From JAGTVG01 sp963820995 (GTDB lineage: Bacteria; Bacteroidota; Bacteroidia; Cytophagales; Cyclobacteriaceae), in contig CAWGCL010000004.1 in assembly GCA_963820995.1 (NCBI GenBank), positions 372,001 to 436,000 on the forward strand: a DNA stretch of 64,000 bases, in the 5' to 3' direction. Position 1 is the stretch's first letter; the number at the start of each line of letters is the position of its first letter. The notes beneath the pieces are model-generated. The model saw nothing but the letters and a program-made list of their open reading frames with translations. It was not told where the DNA came from and made no database searches. Below, in pieces: positions 10,487-19,481 of the stretch. A program made the position numbers and the translations under genes.

Positions 10487-10870
10487 TTACCTTGTAAAGA
10501 ATTTTTTCAGATAATTATCTATAAATATAAGGAACCATCCTCCCAGGATAAGTGTGATTAGTAATTTGGAAACATTACCATCAAGAACCAAATATTTACT
10601 TATCGTAGGCAATTCAAATTTTGGCAATTGATATCCACCAGATTCCAGACCGGCAGGGATCAGTAGTATGACAATAATAAGGACAAGATAAATGAAGATC
10701 ATGGATCTTAATCCCCATTTTGATTTAAACGGTTTGGTTTTGAGTTTGGCTTCTTGATTGGTTACACCAAGCTTACCCATTACATTTTCCGTAAAGTCCG
10801 GTGATGGATTCTCTATAAACCCATCGTTTACGGTTTTCCGGATAAAGCGATCAATTTTTTCTTCCTTCAT
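10487..10870 (-). CDS. Small membrane protein, probable anti-sigma factor
   Basis: A 127-residue protein with a charged N-terminal segment (about 1-55) and two hydrophobic helices (about 61-80 and 104-122). The gene begins inside the stop region of the ECF sigma gene (ATGA-type 4-bp overlap), so the two are translationally coupled. Position, topology and size suggest an anti-sigma factor that holds the sigma factor at the membrane, but no classical anti-sigma zinc motif (HxxxCxxC) is present. Function is inferred from context only. Confidence 0.7.
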   Translation of the reverse strand: MKEEKIDRFIRKTVNDGFIENPSPDFTENVMGKLGVTNQEAKLKTKPFKSKWGLRSMIFIYLVLIIVILLIPAGLESGGYQLPKFELPTISKYLVLDGNVSKLLITLILGGWFLIFIDNYLKKFFTR

Positions 10871-11442
10871 AATACGTCTTCCATTTTAATTCCCATAATC
10901 TGTGATAAACCATTATAAAGCTTTTTTCTAGCTCTGTGTACCTTTACTTTAATATAATTTGCTTCTAATCCAGTAATACTTGCAACTTCCGCAACAGAGT
11001 TTTCCTCAAAATAGTAAAGTGAAATTAGTAAATTTTCTTCCTCACTAAGTTTCTCCATTGCTTTTTTTAATATTTTTTTTCGATCTATTCGGTTAAGACT
11101 TTCAAGACCATCAGAAATATGTGAATGATTAACAGAATCAACCACGTTGTCATCCAGATCGTTCTTAAAGATTTTCTTATTCCTTGTTTTGCTTATCGCA
11201 TTGTTAAATGTTATCCGGTATAACCAGGTCGAAAATTTGCTTTCGTATTTAAATCCTTCAATTGACTTAAAAGCCTTTATAAAACTGTCTTGCGCTACTT
11301 CTTCCGCATCTTCCCGGTTCTTTACAATCCGGATACATATATTGAAAACAAAGGCTTTATACTTATCTACAATGAAATTGCAAGCATTATAATCACCACT
11401 CTTTATTTTCTCAATAACAATGTTTTCAATCTCAGCCTTCAT
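10867..11442 (-). CDS. RNA polymerase ECF-type sigma factor
   Basis: A 191-residue sigma-70 family factor with the region 2 core (YNACNFIVDKYK, then EDAEEVAQDSFIKAF), a Ser/Thr-rich -10 recognition helix containing FSTWLYRITFN, and region 4 with an HTH (SVAEVASITGLEANYIKVKVHRARKKL). There is no region 1.1 or 3, which marks it as an extracytoplasmic-function type. It directs RNA polymerase to a small regulon; the regulon is unknown. The downstream gene overlaps by 4 bp and is probably its regulator. A divergent gene starts 123 bp away across a shared region that contains an inverted repeat (11474-11500). Confidence 0.95.
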   Translation of the reverse strand: MKAEIENIVIEKIKSGDYNACNFIVDKYKAFVFNICIRIVKNREDAEEVAQDSFIKAFKSIEGFKYESKFSTWLYRITFNNAISKTRNKKIFKNDLDDNVVDSVNHSHISDGLESLNRIDRKKILKKAMEKLSEEENLLISLYYFEENSVAEVASITGLEANYIKVKVHRARKKLYNGLSQIMGIKMEDVL

Positions 11443-11473
11443 TCAATTAGTTTGACGAGCAAACAAGTTGTGT

Positions 11474-11500
11474 GGTTACAATTTATAAAAAAATGTAACC
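11474..11500. promoter_or_regulatory. Inverted repeat in divergent promoter region (possible operator)
   Basis: GGTTACA, 13 bp, TGTAACC: a perfect 7-bp inverted repeat whose half-sites are 20 bp apart centre to centre, about two helical turns. It lies between the ECF sigma gene (minus) and the DUF6249 gene (plus), where a dimeric regulator could control either promoter. No regulator is identified. Confidence 0.4.
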
Positions 11501-11565
11501 AGGTCATAACTATCCGCGTCCAACCTATACAAAACGAAAAATGTCAAACTTAAAATTATAGAAAA

Positions 11566-11910
11566 ATGGTTGAAATTTTAATTCCAATATCCTTCTTTGC
11601 CACTATATTTGGAATCGTCTGGATAGCAGTTAGTGCAAAAAACAAAGAAAGACTTGCCTTAATTGAAAAAGGTCTTGATGCTAGTATTTTTAAACAGGAC
11701 GGACAATCTCACTGGAGATATGGTGCTTTGAAAATTGGCCTTTTGGCTTTAGGAATAGGGATTGGTTTGGTAATAGCCAATATACTGGATGTGAATGGCA
11801 TTATGGATGATGAAGTAGCATATTTTGCTATGATATTCATTTTCGGTGGACTGGGCTTGTTGTCCTATTATAAATTGATGGGTAGAATAAAGCCAGAGAA
11901 AGAAGATTAG
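11566..11910 (+). CDS. DUF6249-like small membrane protein
   Basis: A 114-residue protein with an N-terminal membrane helix (about 1-22), a short cytoplasmic charged segment containing KNKERLALIEKG, then two more hydrophobic helices (about 48-70 and 80-100) and a charged tail. The ERLALIEKG segment after the first helix is typical of the DUF6249 family of Bacteroidota, which often sit beside ECF sigma factors. The biochemical role is unknown. It is divergent from the sigma gene and followed by a strong terminator. Confidence 0.75.
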   Translation: MVEILIPISFFATIFGIVWIAVSAKNKERLALIEKGLDASIFKQDGQSHWRYGALKIGLLALGIGIGLVIANILDVNGIMDDEVAYFAMIFIFGGLGLLSYYKLMGRIKPEKED

Positions 11911-11929
11911 GGATATATTTCCCTGAAGA

Positions 11930-11955
11930 AATCCCGCTATCGGCGGGATTTTTTG
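11930..11955 (+). terminator. Intrinsic terminator after DUF6249 gene
   Basis: AATCCCGC, a 5-nt loop, then GCGGGATT followed by a T-run. An 8-bp perfect stem and U-tract give a clear rho-independent terminator. Confidence 0.85.
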
Positions 11956-11991
11956 TTTTTTTATACTTTATTAAAACATCCTTTAATCTTT

Positions 11992-12708
11992 ATGGTGATG
12001 AAGTATAAAAAAACAATTGTTAAAACCAGTTTAATTCTCTTAGTGATCTTCTTGAACTTGCCTCAAAAGGGAATTTCCCAGGAACTTGGCATGTCATTCT
12101 CGTTTTTTTTCCCCCGGAACGGATATTTCTCGAACCCTATTAGCCCTTTTTCTCTTAGAGGTATTGGTGTTCATCCTACCAACTGGTTATCTGTTGAATC
12201 CGGATTCTCCCTATACAGAATGTCAGGTATGAATGTAATTAATCTGCCCTTTGAAACAAAAGAGCCATTGATGGGGCCTTTTTTTTCAATCATGGTGCCC
12301 CTACAGGCTGTTTTTGAGATACAGGCAGGGAATGTAACCTTAAGAGCAAAAGGAGGAGGATTTGGGTATTATAATTTTGATACAAGAATTAATTATGGTA
12401 ATATGGACAGGGCCATGAGAGACTTTTATCAACTCGATGTAGTTAACTCGGATCTGAAGTACGATAATAAAATTGGTTTTGGATATTTGGTAGGAGGGGA
12501 AATAATATTCTATTTTGCTGACAAATTTGGAATTAATTTTGAAGTAAATTACCTGGCCGGGGGATCGGATCTGAATTACCGGGGATATATGACAGGAGGG
12601 ACTTCTACTGATACGATCGAAACACAATATGTAGAGTATAAAGATGCCCGACTGGATTTTACCGGTTGGGAAATTACAATTGGGGTTCTTTTTGATACTA
12701 AAAGATAA
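11992..12708 (+). CDS. Outer membrane beta-barrel protein
   Basis: A protein of about 238 residues with a signal peptide (hydrophobic stretch ending at ISQ, then ELGMSFSF) and alternating aromatic and polar strands such as GFGYLVGGEIIFYF and IGVLFDTKR at the end, typical of small Bacteroidota outer-membrane barrels. The open frame begins at 11953 with TTG, but that lies inside the preceding terminator; ATG at 11992 or 11998 is more likely. It ends 5 bp before ispF. The specific role is not recognisable. Confidence 0.75.
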   Translation: MVMKYKKTIVKTSLILLVIFLNLPQKGISQELGMSFSFFFPRNGYFSNPISPFSLRGIGVHPTNWLSVESGFSLYRMSGMNVINLPFETKEPLMGPFFSIMVPLQAVFEIQAGNVTLRAKGGGFGYYNFDTRINYGNMDRAMRDFYQLDVVNSDLKYDNKIGFGYLVGGEIIFYFADKFGINFEVNYLAGGSDLNYRGYMTGGTSTDTIETQYVEYKDARLDFTGWEITIGVLFDTKR

Positions 12709-12713
12709 TTTAC

Positions 12714-13193
12714 ATGAATTTCAGAATAGGTTTTGGATACGATGTGCACCAATTATCTGAAGGGTATGACCTTACCCTTGGAGGCATCAATATCCCTCAT
12801 ACAAAAGGATCAGTAGGACACTCGGATGCTGATGTTTTAATCCATGTGATATGCGACGCCCTTTTAGGCGCGGCCAATTTAAGGGATATTGGTTATCACT
12901 TTCCAGATACAGATCCAAAATACAAGAATATTGACAGCAAAAAGCTTCTCATTCAGGTAATAAATCTACTTCAGGAAAAAGGCTATTCTGTTGGGAATAT
13001 TGATTCAACGGTTTGTCTGCAGGAACCTAAGATTAAATCACTAATACCTGATATGATCAAATGCCTGTCAGAAACCATGAAAATTGAAGAGGAGAATATT
13101 TCAGTTAAGGCTACTACAACGGAAAGGATGGGATTTACAGGTAGAGAAGAAGGAATAGAAGCATACGCCGTGGTATTAATCTATAAAAACTGA
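12714..13193 (+). CDS. ispF: 2-C-methyl-D-erythritol 2,4-cyclodiphosphate synthase
   Basis: A 159-residue enzyme of the non-mevalonate isoprenoid pathway that cyclises CDP-methylerythritol 2-phosphate. The metal-binding motif DVHQL (residues 8-12) and the conserved HSDADVLIH segment are present, as are GYHFPDTDPKYKNIDS and the C-terminal KATTTERMGFTGREEG motif. Length matches the family. ATG start 5 bp after the outer-membrane protein gene and 13 bp before mnmD, consistent with one transcript. Confidence 0.97.
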   Translation: MNFRIGFGYDVHQLSEGYDLTLGGINIPHTKGSVGHSDADVLIHVICDALLGAANLRDIGYHFPDTDPKYKNIDSKKLLIQVINLLQEKGYSVGNIDSTVCLQEPKIKSLIPDMIKCLSETMKIEEENISVKATTTERMGFTGREEGIEAYAVVLIYKN

Positions 13194-13206
13194 TCAGGAA
13201 CCGAAC

Positions 13207-13878
13207 ATGAAACTTCTGCTGACCAATGACGGTTCACATACATTGATGGTTGAAGAACTGAATGAAACCTATCATTCTCATCATGGGGCAATACAGGAAT
13301 CCAAACATGTATTTATTAAAAATGGGTTCCGGCATATCCTTGGAAAGCATCCGGGAGAGATTATTCGGATTTTTGAACTGGGCCTGGGGACAGGATTAAA
13401 TGCCCTCCTTACGGCTTTGGAATCAGAGAAGCTGGCTGTGCAAGTAGAATACACCAGTATTGAACCATTTCCTATCCCTGAGAATATTATTGATCAACTG
13501 AATTATCATAAGTTAATAGACAATCCATCTGTAAAAGATTACTTTGATCGTATTCATTCTCTGACCTGGGGTAATTTGAACAACATACATCCATTTTTCA
13601 AATTCCGGAAAATTCATTCTACTGTACAAGAGTATTCTTGTGATGAAAAATATTTTCAGCTGGTATATTACGATGCCTTCGCACCGAACAAGCAACCCGA
13701 GATGTGGCACAAGGATATTTTACAAAAGGTCTATGATTTTTTAGGAGAGAAATCGATTTTCGTCACGTATTGTGCTCAGGGACAGGTAAAGCGAGATCTT
13801 AGATCTTCAGGATTCAGAGTACTTACATTACAGGGCCCTCCCGGGAAAAAAGAAATGATCAGAGGCGAAAAAGATTAA
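13207..13878 (+). CDS. mnmD: tRNA (5-methylaminomethyl-2-thiouridine) methyltransferase, MnmD type
   Basis: A 223-residue protein equivalent to the methyltransferase half of MnmC, without the FAD oxidoreductase half. It contains the SAM-binding segment FELGLGTGLNALL (about 58-70), and the conserved YYDAFAPNKQPEMW motif (about 157-170), followed by the YCAQGQVKRDLRSSGF segment. It would complete wobble uridine mnm5s2U34 synthesis in tRNA. Stand-alone MnmD is the usual form in Bacteroidota. The last 4 bp overlap the convergent bshC gene. Confidence 0.9.
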   Translation: MKLLLTNDGSHTLMVEELNETYHSHHGAIQESKHVFIKNGFRHILGKHPGEIIRIFELGLGTGLNALLTALESEKLAVQVEYTSIEPFPIPENIIDQLNYHKLIDNPSVKDYFDRIHSLTWGNLNNIHPFFKFRKIHSTVQEYSCDEKYFQLVYYDAFAPNKQPEMWHKDILQKVYDFLGEKSIFVTYCAQGQVKRDLRSSGFRVLTLQGPPGKKEMIRGEKD

Positions 13879-15434
13879 TCTTCAATAATAATGTTGAATC
13901 TTAAATCAAAGGGATCAAGTGTTTTCTTAATATTATTTATAAATTCAGGATTATTTATTGCGAAGTTTAGAAAGTTATCAGTTCTTTCCTGAAGACTTCC
14001 ATGGGGGAATAATTTGTCTTTCAGATTTTGAATTTGATTCAAGGCGACTGATTGTTTTTGCTCTTCTGATTTTTTGAATCTTTTACCAATGTTATCAAGA
14101 CTTTTCATGGCCTTGGTTTTTTCCGCCTGGACAAAACCTTCAAGACTCTGATCTACGGCTTTTGATTTATTTCTTACAGAATCAAATAATTCTTCCATAA
14201 TCTTCAATTCACTTTCAAGTCCAATGCTATATTCCGCATTGTCTTCAACGTATTTATTTTTCAATTCACTGGCCGACTTAAAAATATCCTCAATCCGGAT
14301 CATGAGTTTCTGCATCTTTTTAAATAATCCTTTGTTGATGATCAAGGCGAAATTCCGTGGCAAAAGGATTGGGAATTGTGTATCAAAATGATCAAACATA
14401 TCCTTTAATTGCAGCCAATAAGCGATTTCGGCCGGGCCACCAACGTAAGCAATATTGGGTAATATGATCTCCTGGTAAAGTGGCCTTAATATTACATTTG
14501 GACTAAATCTTTCAGGATATGACTCTACTTCCTTCAAAATTTCGTTTTCATTAAACACAATATCGGTATCAATAACCTTATAAATACCTCCTTCTTTAAT
14601 GATCCGATTTCGCAGATTTCCTGACAGGTAAAAAAGATTTATTGCTCTGGGGTATACCTGGATTTTATAACCCTCTTTTGCCAGATTAGCTGAAGTAGAT
14701 TCAACCAGGTCGTTTGCATGATGATCTAGCAGGTCATTCCTCAGGAGGTGTTTTATTTGTGATTTAAGAGAGGGATCATCTGCATCTATAACGACCAGGC
14801 CATAATCTCCAAAAAGCTCATTTACGTAATACCTAACTGATTCAGCTAGCGTTTTATGTTCAAGATAAGCTCTTTCGAAAATCTCGGATCTTTCCGGAAG
14901 GGCATCCAGAACGTTTTTCAGGGTTTGAGGCACCATTCGTCCAACAGGACCCGTTTGTTCTGTTTCCCATGTGTATTTTTTCCCAAATAATGAAAAGGAT
15001 CTGATTTCATCGATATCATGATCTTCAGAAGCCATCCAGTAAACCGGAACAAAATGTTGGTTAGGATAATCTCTGTTTAGTATTTCACAAGCGTTTACTA
15101 CCGTAAGTATTTTATATATAAAATATAAAGGGCCGGTAAATATATTCAACTGGTGACCAGTAGTAATTGTGTATGTATTATTGTCTTTTAACTTGGAAAT
15201 ATTTGAAGCTGTTGCCTGGCTTACTCTGAAATCCGAATATTGTCGATTTAAAGTATCATGCAATATCTCTCGATTTGAATCGTTGAACTTCCTTTTTTCA
15301 ATTTTTGCTTTAAAAGATCTCTTATTAGAGGGTAGATCATAAAAAGGTTTTAAAGAAGGATCCTGGTTTATATAATCTATAAATATATTTGAAAAAGTAT
15401 TTGTTTCCTTAAAATTTATTTGTTCGCAGTGCAT
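13875..15434 (-). CDS. bshC: Bacillithiol biosynthesis cysteine-adding enzyme BshC
   Basis: A 519-residue protein of the BshC family, which adds cysteine to glucosaminyl-malate in the last step of bacillithiol synthesis. Typical features are TITTGHQLNIFTGPLYFIYK near residue 90, PVYWMASEDHDIDEI near 130, a glycosyltransferase-like Rossmann core, and a long coiled coil near 380-460. The length is normal. The start is ATG at 15434 and rimO lies 11 bp upstream on the same strand. No bshA or bshB is in the window. The 3' end overlaps mnmD. Confidence 0.95.
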   Translation of the reverse strand: MHCEQINFKETNTFSNIFIDYINQDPSLKPFYDLPSNKRSFKAKIEKRKFNDSNREILHDTLNRQYSDFRVSQATASNISKLKDNNTYTITTGHQLNIFTGPLYFIYKILTVVNACEILNRDYPNQHFVPVYWMASEDHDIDEIRSFSLFGKKYTWETEQTGPVGRMVPQTLKNVLDALPERSEIFERAYLEHKTLAESVRYYVNELFGDYGLVVIDADDPSLKSQIKHLLRNDLLDHHANDLVESTSANLAKEGYKIQVYPRAINLFYLSGNLRNRIIKEGGIYKVIDTDIVFNENEILKEVESYPERFSPNVILRPLYQEIILPNIAYVGGPAEIAYWLQLKDMFDHFDTQFPILLPRNFALIINKGLFKKMQKLMIRIEDIFKSASELKNKYVEDNAEYSIGLESELKIMEELFDSVRNKSKAVDQSLEGFVQAEKTKAMKSLDNIGKRFKKSEEQKQSVALNQIQNLKDKLFPHGSLQERTDNFLNFAINNPEFINNIKKTLDPFDLRFNIIIED

Positions 15435-15445
15435 TTTATAAGGAT

Positions 15446-16771
15446 TTAGAATGTTGAATTATTCACAGGATCGCCGATCAGGTCAAATGGCAGGGCGTCA
15501 TTTATTTTGATATTAGCAAAATCACCCAAACGCAAGTAGTTTTTTGATGCATTGATTATTACTTCATTATCCACCTCAGGTGAATCAAATTCTGTTCTAC
15601 CGATATAATAGTTATTTTCTTTGCGGTCGATCAATACTTTTAATGAGTAGCCGATTAATGAATTATTGAAATCCTGGGATATTTCCTCCTGTAGTTGCAT
15701 AACCAGATCTGCGCGGTTCTTTTTTTCTTTGGCCGAGATCGAGTCATCGAGTTGATAGGAAGCGGTATCTTCTTCATGTGAATATGTAAAAACACCCATT
15801 CTTTCAAACTTCATTTTCTCTATAAAATCAAGTAGTTTGTCAAATTCTGTTGGTGTCTCACCCGGATGACCGACCATCATAGTTGTTCGGATTGCAATTC
15901 CAGGGACTTTATCTCTAATTTTATTAATTAGCCTCTCGGAGCCCTCCCTGTTAATTCCCCGTTTCATTAATTTTAATACGTTTGAAGATGCATGCTGAAG
16001 AGGTATGTCAATGTAATTACATATATTCTCCCTTTCCCTGATAACATTGAGAACATCCTCCGGGAATCCAGATGGAAAAGCATAGTGTAACCTGATCCAG
16101 TCTATGCCGTTAACATCGGACAGGTGACTTAAAAGTTCGGCCAGCTTTCTGGATTTATATATGTCAAGCCCATAGTATGTAGAATCCTGGGCAATCAACA
16201 AAAGTTCTTTCACTCCATTTTTTGCATGGTTTTCGGCCTCATGCAGCAATTCTTCCATGGGTCTGGAAATATGTTTACCTCTCATAAGAGGAATTGCACA
16301 AAAACCACATGGTCTGTCGCAACCTTCTGAGATTTTCATGTAGGCATAATGCTGGGCGGTAGTGGTTAATCTTTCTCCTACCAGTTCCTGTTTATAGTTG
16401 GCATTAAACCGTTTCAGCAAGGCAGGAAGTTCCCTGGTTCCAAAGAATGCATCAACCTGAGGAATTTCTTTTTCTAATTCTGATTTATATCTTTCTGAGA
16501 GACATCCGGTTATATAAAGTTTTGATATTTCTCCACTTTCTTTGGCATCAGCAAATCTTAAAATGGTATCTATTGACTCCTGTTTTGCATTATTAATGAA
16601 TCCACAGGTATTAATCACAACAACATCTGGCCTCATTCCATGGGCTTCATGGTATGCATCAATCTTATTGCCTTTTAACTGAGTGATTAGAATTTCTGAG
16701 TCAACCAGGTTTTTAGCACACCCCATGGTGATTACATTAACCTTTAGCTTTCTATTTCCTTTTGTCTTCAA
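15446..16771 (-). CDS. rimO: Ribosomal protein uS12 methylthiotransferase RimO
   Basis: A 441-residue radical SAM enzyme that methylthiolates Asp of ribosomal protein uS12. It has the UPF0004 N-domain with three cluster Cys residues (MGCAKN, NTCGF, TGCLSE), the radical SAM motif CDRPCGFC near residue 150, and a C-terminal TRAM domain. The IPLMRGKHISRP segment after the radical SAM motif is characteristic of RimO and not MiaB. Translation must begin at TTG 16771, since the first ATG (M16) would remove the first strand before the MGC motif. Probably cotranscribed with bshC. Confidence 0.96.
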   Translation of the reverse strand: MKTKGNRKLKVNVITMGCAKNLVDSEILITQLKGNKIDAYHEAHGMRPDVVVINTCGFINNAKQESIDTILRFADAKESGEISKLYITGCLSERYKSELEKEIPQVDAFFGTRELPALLKRFNANYKQELVGERLTTTAQHYAYMKISEGCDRPCGFCAIPLMRGKHISRPMEELLHEAENHAKNGVKELLLIAQDSTYYGLDIYKSRKLAELLSHLSDVNGIDWIRLHYAFPSGFPEDVLNVIRERENICNYIDIPLQHASSNVLKLMKRGINREGSERLINKIRDKVPGIAIRTTMMVGHPGETPTEFDKLLDFIEKMKFERMGVFTYSHEEDTASYQLDDSISAKEKKNRADLVMQLQEEISQDFNNSLIGYSLKVLIDRKENNYYIGRTEFDSPEVDNEVIINASKNYLRLGDFANIKINDALPFDLIGDPVNNSTF

Positions 16772-16900
16772 ACTTAAAAATTGAATTAATGTGTAAAAAT
16801 AAACAAAAGGGTCATCTGATTGCCTTAATTTAGTTACTTATATATGCATTCAGGTTTTTATTAAATATTTTTGATCCTGAATTTTATACTTGACAGTTAT

Positions 16901-17353
16901 TTGAAATACATTTATAAATTAACTTTCTATTCCTTAATTTGTTTATATGTGCTTGCTGCATGTGAAACAACTGACTGTATTACATTCAATACCAGGTTTG
17001 TAATATTGAAATTTCTTGATTCAGCCTCTGGAGATAGTAAAAGTCGGGAATTTGATCTCATTGCGGCACAAGAATCACAAGTGATCTTTTATAGTGATAC
17101 AAGTTTGAGCACATATTTGTTGCCTGTCAATACTGAAGAAGAACGGACCCTTTTTCTTTTTTTAAATCCTGATCAATCTGTAGATACTTTGGAAGTGAGC
17201 TATGACAAATCGGTGAGTCTGATTTCAAAGGATTGCGGATATGATCTTGAATTTAAAAACATTGGTATAATACAAACAACCTTTGATAGTGCTGTATCAT
17301 TAGAAAATGAACTTAGCAGGTTAAATGAAGAAAATATCAACATATTCTTTTAG
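16901..17353 (+). CDS. DUF6452 family lipoprotein
   Basis: A protein of about 150 residues with a lipoprotein signal (hydrophobic helix then LAAC, so the mature protein begins with Cys-Glu-Thr). The body is beta-rich, with a conserved CGYDLEFKN segment near the C-terminus that is typical of DUF6452 in Bacteroidota. The TTG at 16901 gives a standard signal; the longer frame from TTG 16871 adds ten residues. It overlaps the following DUF6048 gene by 29 bp, and the two families usually occur together. Function unknown. Confidence 0.8.
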   Translation: MKYIYKLTFYSLICLYVLAACETTDCITFNTRFVILKFLDSASGDSKSREFDLIAAQESQVIFYSDTSLSTYLLPVNTEEERTLFLFLNPDQSVDTLEVSYDKSVSLISKDCGYDLEFKNIGIIQTTFDSAVSLENELSRLNEENINIFF

Positions 17354-18074
17354 TATATTAATTACTTTGCTTAGCTCCGTTTCTGTTTTTGCCCAGAAGG
17401 GAACTGTTATGCCATCGGCGGTAAGGATAGGTACTGATCTTGGATATATTGGTGTAAGTCTTTTTGACCCTGACAAACAGCTATTTGAAATAAATGCAGA
17501 TATTGACCTTTACAAGTTTTTCATAACTGCAGACTTTGGAATGTCGAGTTGGGAGTTTAGCCATCAAAATTTTGCTTATGATAACAATGGTTCTTATTTC
17601 AAGGCAGGTATTGACTACAACCTTCTTGCAAGGGATCCTGATTTAAATGTTATTTACTTTGGCTTTAAATATGCTAATAGTTCTTTTGATGAAAATTTTA
17701 ATTATTCATTAAATGATCCTTTCTTTTATGATTATGCTGAACAGATAAGTAAACCTGGCATGAGTGCCCATTGGTATGAAGCAAATTTTGGCATGAAGAT
17801 CCGGGTGTGGAAAGATCTATATTTAGGATGGGCAGGTCGTATAAAATTTGCCAAGAAGGTTTCATCAAATGAGTCCTCATTCAATACATATTTTATTCCT
17901 GGATACGGCAAGGCCAATTCTGACAGTCAATGGGGCTTCAATTACCAGATCTTTTATCGAATTCCTTTTAGAGAAAAACCTCCCTATAAGCCCAAGAAAA
18001 TTAAAGAAAAAGTGGACAGGGACACAGAATCTCAACCGATTAATAATCAGCAGAATGAATTTAATTTTAACTGA
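17325..18074 (+). CDS. DUF6048 family outer membrane protein
   Basis: A 249-residue protein with an N-terminal signal peptide (cleavage near VFAQ), a barrel-like body with alternating strands (for example RIGTDLGYIGVSLFDP and LYLGWAGRIKF), and a charged low-complexity tail rich in Lys, Glu, Asn and Gln. This matches DUF6048, a Bacteroidota barrel-like family paired with DUF6452. The start lies inside the preceding gene, indicating coupled translation. It converges on ftsY with 24 bp between them. Confidence 0.8.
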   Translation: MKKISTYSFSILITLLSSVSVFAQKGTVMPSAVRIGTDLGYIGVSLFDPDKQLFEINADIDLYKFFITADFGMSSWEFSHQNFAYDNNGSYFKAGIDYNLLARDPDLNVIYFGFKYANSSFDENFNYSLNDPFFYDYAEQISKPGMSAHWYEANFGMKIRVWKDLYLGWAGRIKFAKKVSSNESSFNTYFIPGYGKANSDSQWGFNYQIFYRIPFREKPPYKPKKIKEKVDRDTESQPINNQQNEFNFN

Positions 18075-18098
18075 TATCCTAAAAACTTCCTAACAAGA

Positions 18099-19055
18099 TC
18101 AGTCGGAGCTGAAAAGGGAATCAACAAATTCATATTTATTAAAAACCTGTAAGTCTTCGACCTTTTCGCCAATTCCAATGTATTTTACAGGGATTTTGAA
18201 TTCATCAGATATGCCTATTACAACGCCACCCTTAGCAGTGCCATCTAATTTCGTTATAGCAATTGAATTGACATCAGTTGCTTTTGTAAACTCCCGTGCC
18301 TGAATAAATGCATTTTGTCCAGTACTACCATCAAGAATTAGCAGAACTTCCTGAGGTGCTTCTGCTATGAATTTCTGGACAACCCGTCTTATTTTGGTTA
18401 ATTCGTTCATTAAGTTAACCTTGGTATGCAGACGGCCTGCGGTATCGATAATAACTACGTCAGCATCTTTTTCAACACCTTGTTTTACAGCTTCAAAAGC
18501 AACCGCTCCTGGATCAGTATTCATTCCATGTGAAACAACATCAACACCTACTCTTTCTCCCCATCTTATTAATTGGTCGACGGCAGCAGCCCGGAACGTA
18601 TCAGCCGCCCCTAATATCACTTTTTTGCCTTCCCTTTTATATTGGGCAGCTAATTTTCCGATGGTCGTGGTTTTACCTACACCGTTTACCCCAACTACCA
18701 GAATTACATAGGGTTTGCTATCCTGTGGGATCTCGAAATCAGTTACATCTTCTGTTTTATTTTCAGATAAAAGCGAAGCTATTTCCTCCTTTAATATTGT
18801 ATTAAGCTCATCTACATTTAAGTATTTATCCCTTGCTACCCTTTCTTCTATCCGCTTTATAATTTTTATGGTTGTATCTACACCTACATCAGAAGTTATC
18901 AAAACTTCTTCTAGTTCATCGAGAACCTCATCATCAACCGTTGATTTTCCAGCTACTGCTTTGCCAATTTTCTGAAAAAAATTGGTTTTTGTTTTTTCAA
19001 GTCCCTTGTCAAGGGATTCCTTTTTGTCTTTAGATAGAAAATTAAACAGGGCCAT
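18099..19055 (-). CDS. ftsY: Signal recognition particle receptor FtsY
   Basis: A 318-residue SRP GTPase receptor that docks ribosome-SRP complexes at the membrane. The short N-terminal NG-type form without a long acidic A domain is typical of Bacteroidota. Motifs are G1 GVNGVGKTTTIGKLA, DTFRAAAVDQL, G3 DTAGRLH, and G4 TKLDGTAKGG. The GIGEKVEDLQVF segment near the end is the FtsY closing helix. ATG start at 19055. It is downstream of the ribosomal-protein operon but separated from it by a terminator hairpin, so it may have its own promoter or depend on readthrough. Confidence 0.97.
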   Translation of the reverse strand: MALFNFLSKDKKESLDKGLEKTKTNFFQKIGKAVAGKSTVDDEVLDELEEVLITSDVGVDTTIKIIKRIEERVARDKYLNVDELNTILKEEIASLLSENKTEDVTDFEIPQDSKPYVILVVGVNGVGKTTTIGKLAAQYKREGKKVILGAADTFRAAAVDQLIRWGERVGVDVVSHGMNTDPGAVAFEAVKQGVEKDADVVIIDTAGRLHTKVNLMNELTKIRRVVQKFIAEAPQEVLLILDGSTGQNAFIQAREFTKATDVNSIAITKLDGTAKGGVVIGISDEFKIPVKYIGIGEKVEDLQVFNKYEFVDSLFSSD

Positions 19056-19081
19056 GGAATAGAATTTAACTTGAAAAATAA

Positions 19082-19107
19082 TAAAAAAGTCCCACAGAGC
19101 GGGACTA
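19082..19107 (-). terminator. Intrinsic terminator after rpmB-rpmG-DUF4295
   Basis: Read on the minus strand: GTCCC, a 7-nt loop, GGGAC, then a run of six T. It sits between the DUF4295 gene and ftsY, so it would end or attenuate the ribosomal-protein transcript before ftsY. Confidence 0.65.
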
Positions 19108-19134
19108 CAAACAGATGATATTTAATATTTTTAA

Positions 19135-19284
19135 TTATTTGGAAGAAAGCACTTCCTGTACCATATCAACCGGTACCATTTCTTCCTTAAAAGAGTAAGC
19201 CCCTGTTTTTGGAGATCTAACAGTCTTTATAATTTTAGCATATTCTTTACCCTTTTTAAGGGTAGCAACTACTTTCTTTGCCAT
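19135..19284 (-). CDS. DUF4295 family small protein
   Basis: A 49-residue basic protein beginning MAKKVVATLKKGK and ending EVLSSK, read from ATG 19284 to TAA 19135. It is the conserved DUF4295 partner that follows L28 and L33 in Bacteroidota, and a ribosome-associated role is inferred from that location. It starts 2 bp after the rpmG stop, so it is part of the same operon. Confidence 0.88.
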   Translation of the reverse strand: MAKKVVATLKKGKEYAKIIKTVRSPKTGAYSFKEEMVPVDMVQEVLSSK

Positions 19285-19286
19285 AA

Positions 19287-19469
19287 TTATTTAATTTCTT
19301 TGTGAACAGTATATTTCTTAAGGATCGGATTATATTTTTTTAACTCCAGCCTCTCAGGTGTATTTTTCCTGTTTTTTGTAGTTATATATCTAGATGTACC
19401 AGGCATTCCAGAATTTTTATGTTCTGTACATTCTAAAATTACCTGAACTCTGTTACCTTTTTTAGCCAT
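19287..19469 (-). CDS. rpmG: 50S ribosomal protein L33 (bL33)
   Basis: A 60-residue protein starting MAKKGNRVQVILECTEHK and containing TTKNRKNTPERLELKKYNP, the L33 signature. Of the zinc-ribbon cysteines of some L33 proteins, only Cys14 remains, so it is the Cys-poor (zinc-independent) form. It sits 12 bp after rpmB in the L28-L33-DUF4295 operon. Confidence 0.97.
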   Translation of the reverse strand: MAKKGNRVQVILECTEHKNSGMPGTSRYITTKNRKNTPERLELKKYNPILKKYTVHKEIK

Positions 19470-19481
19470 TATTACTATAAT

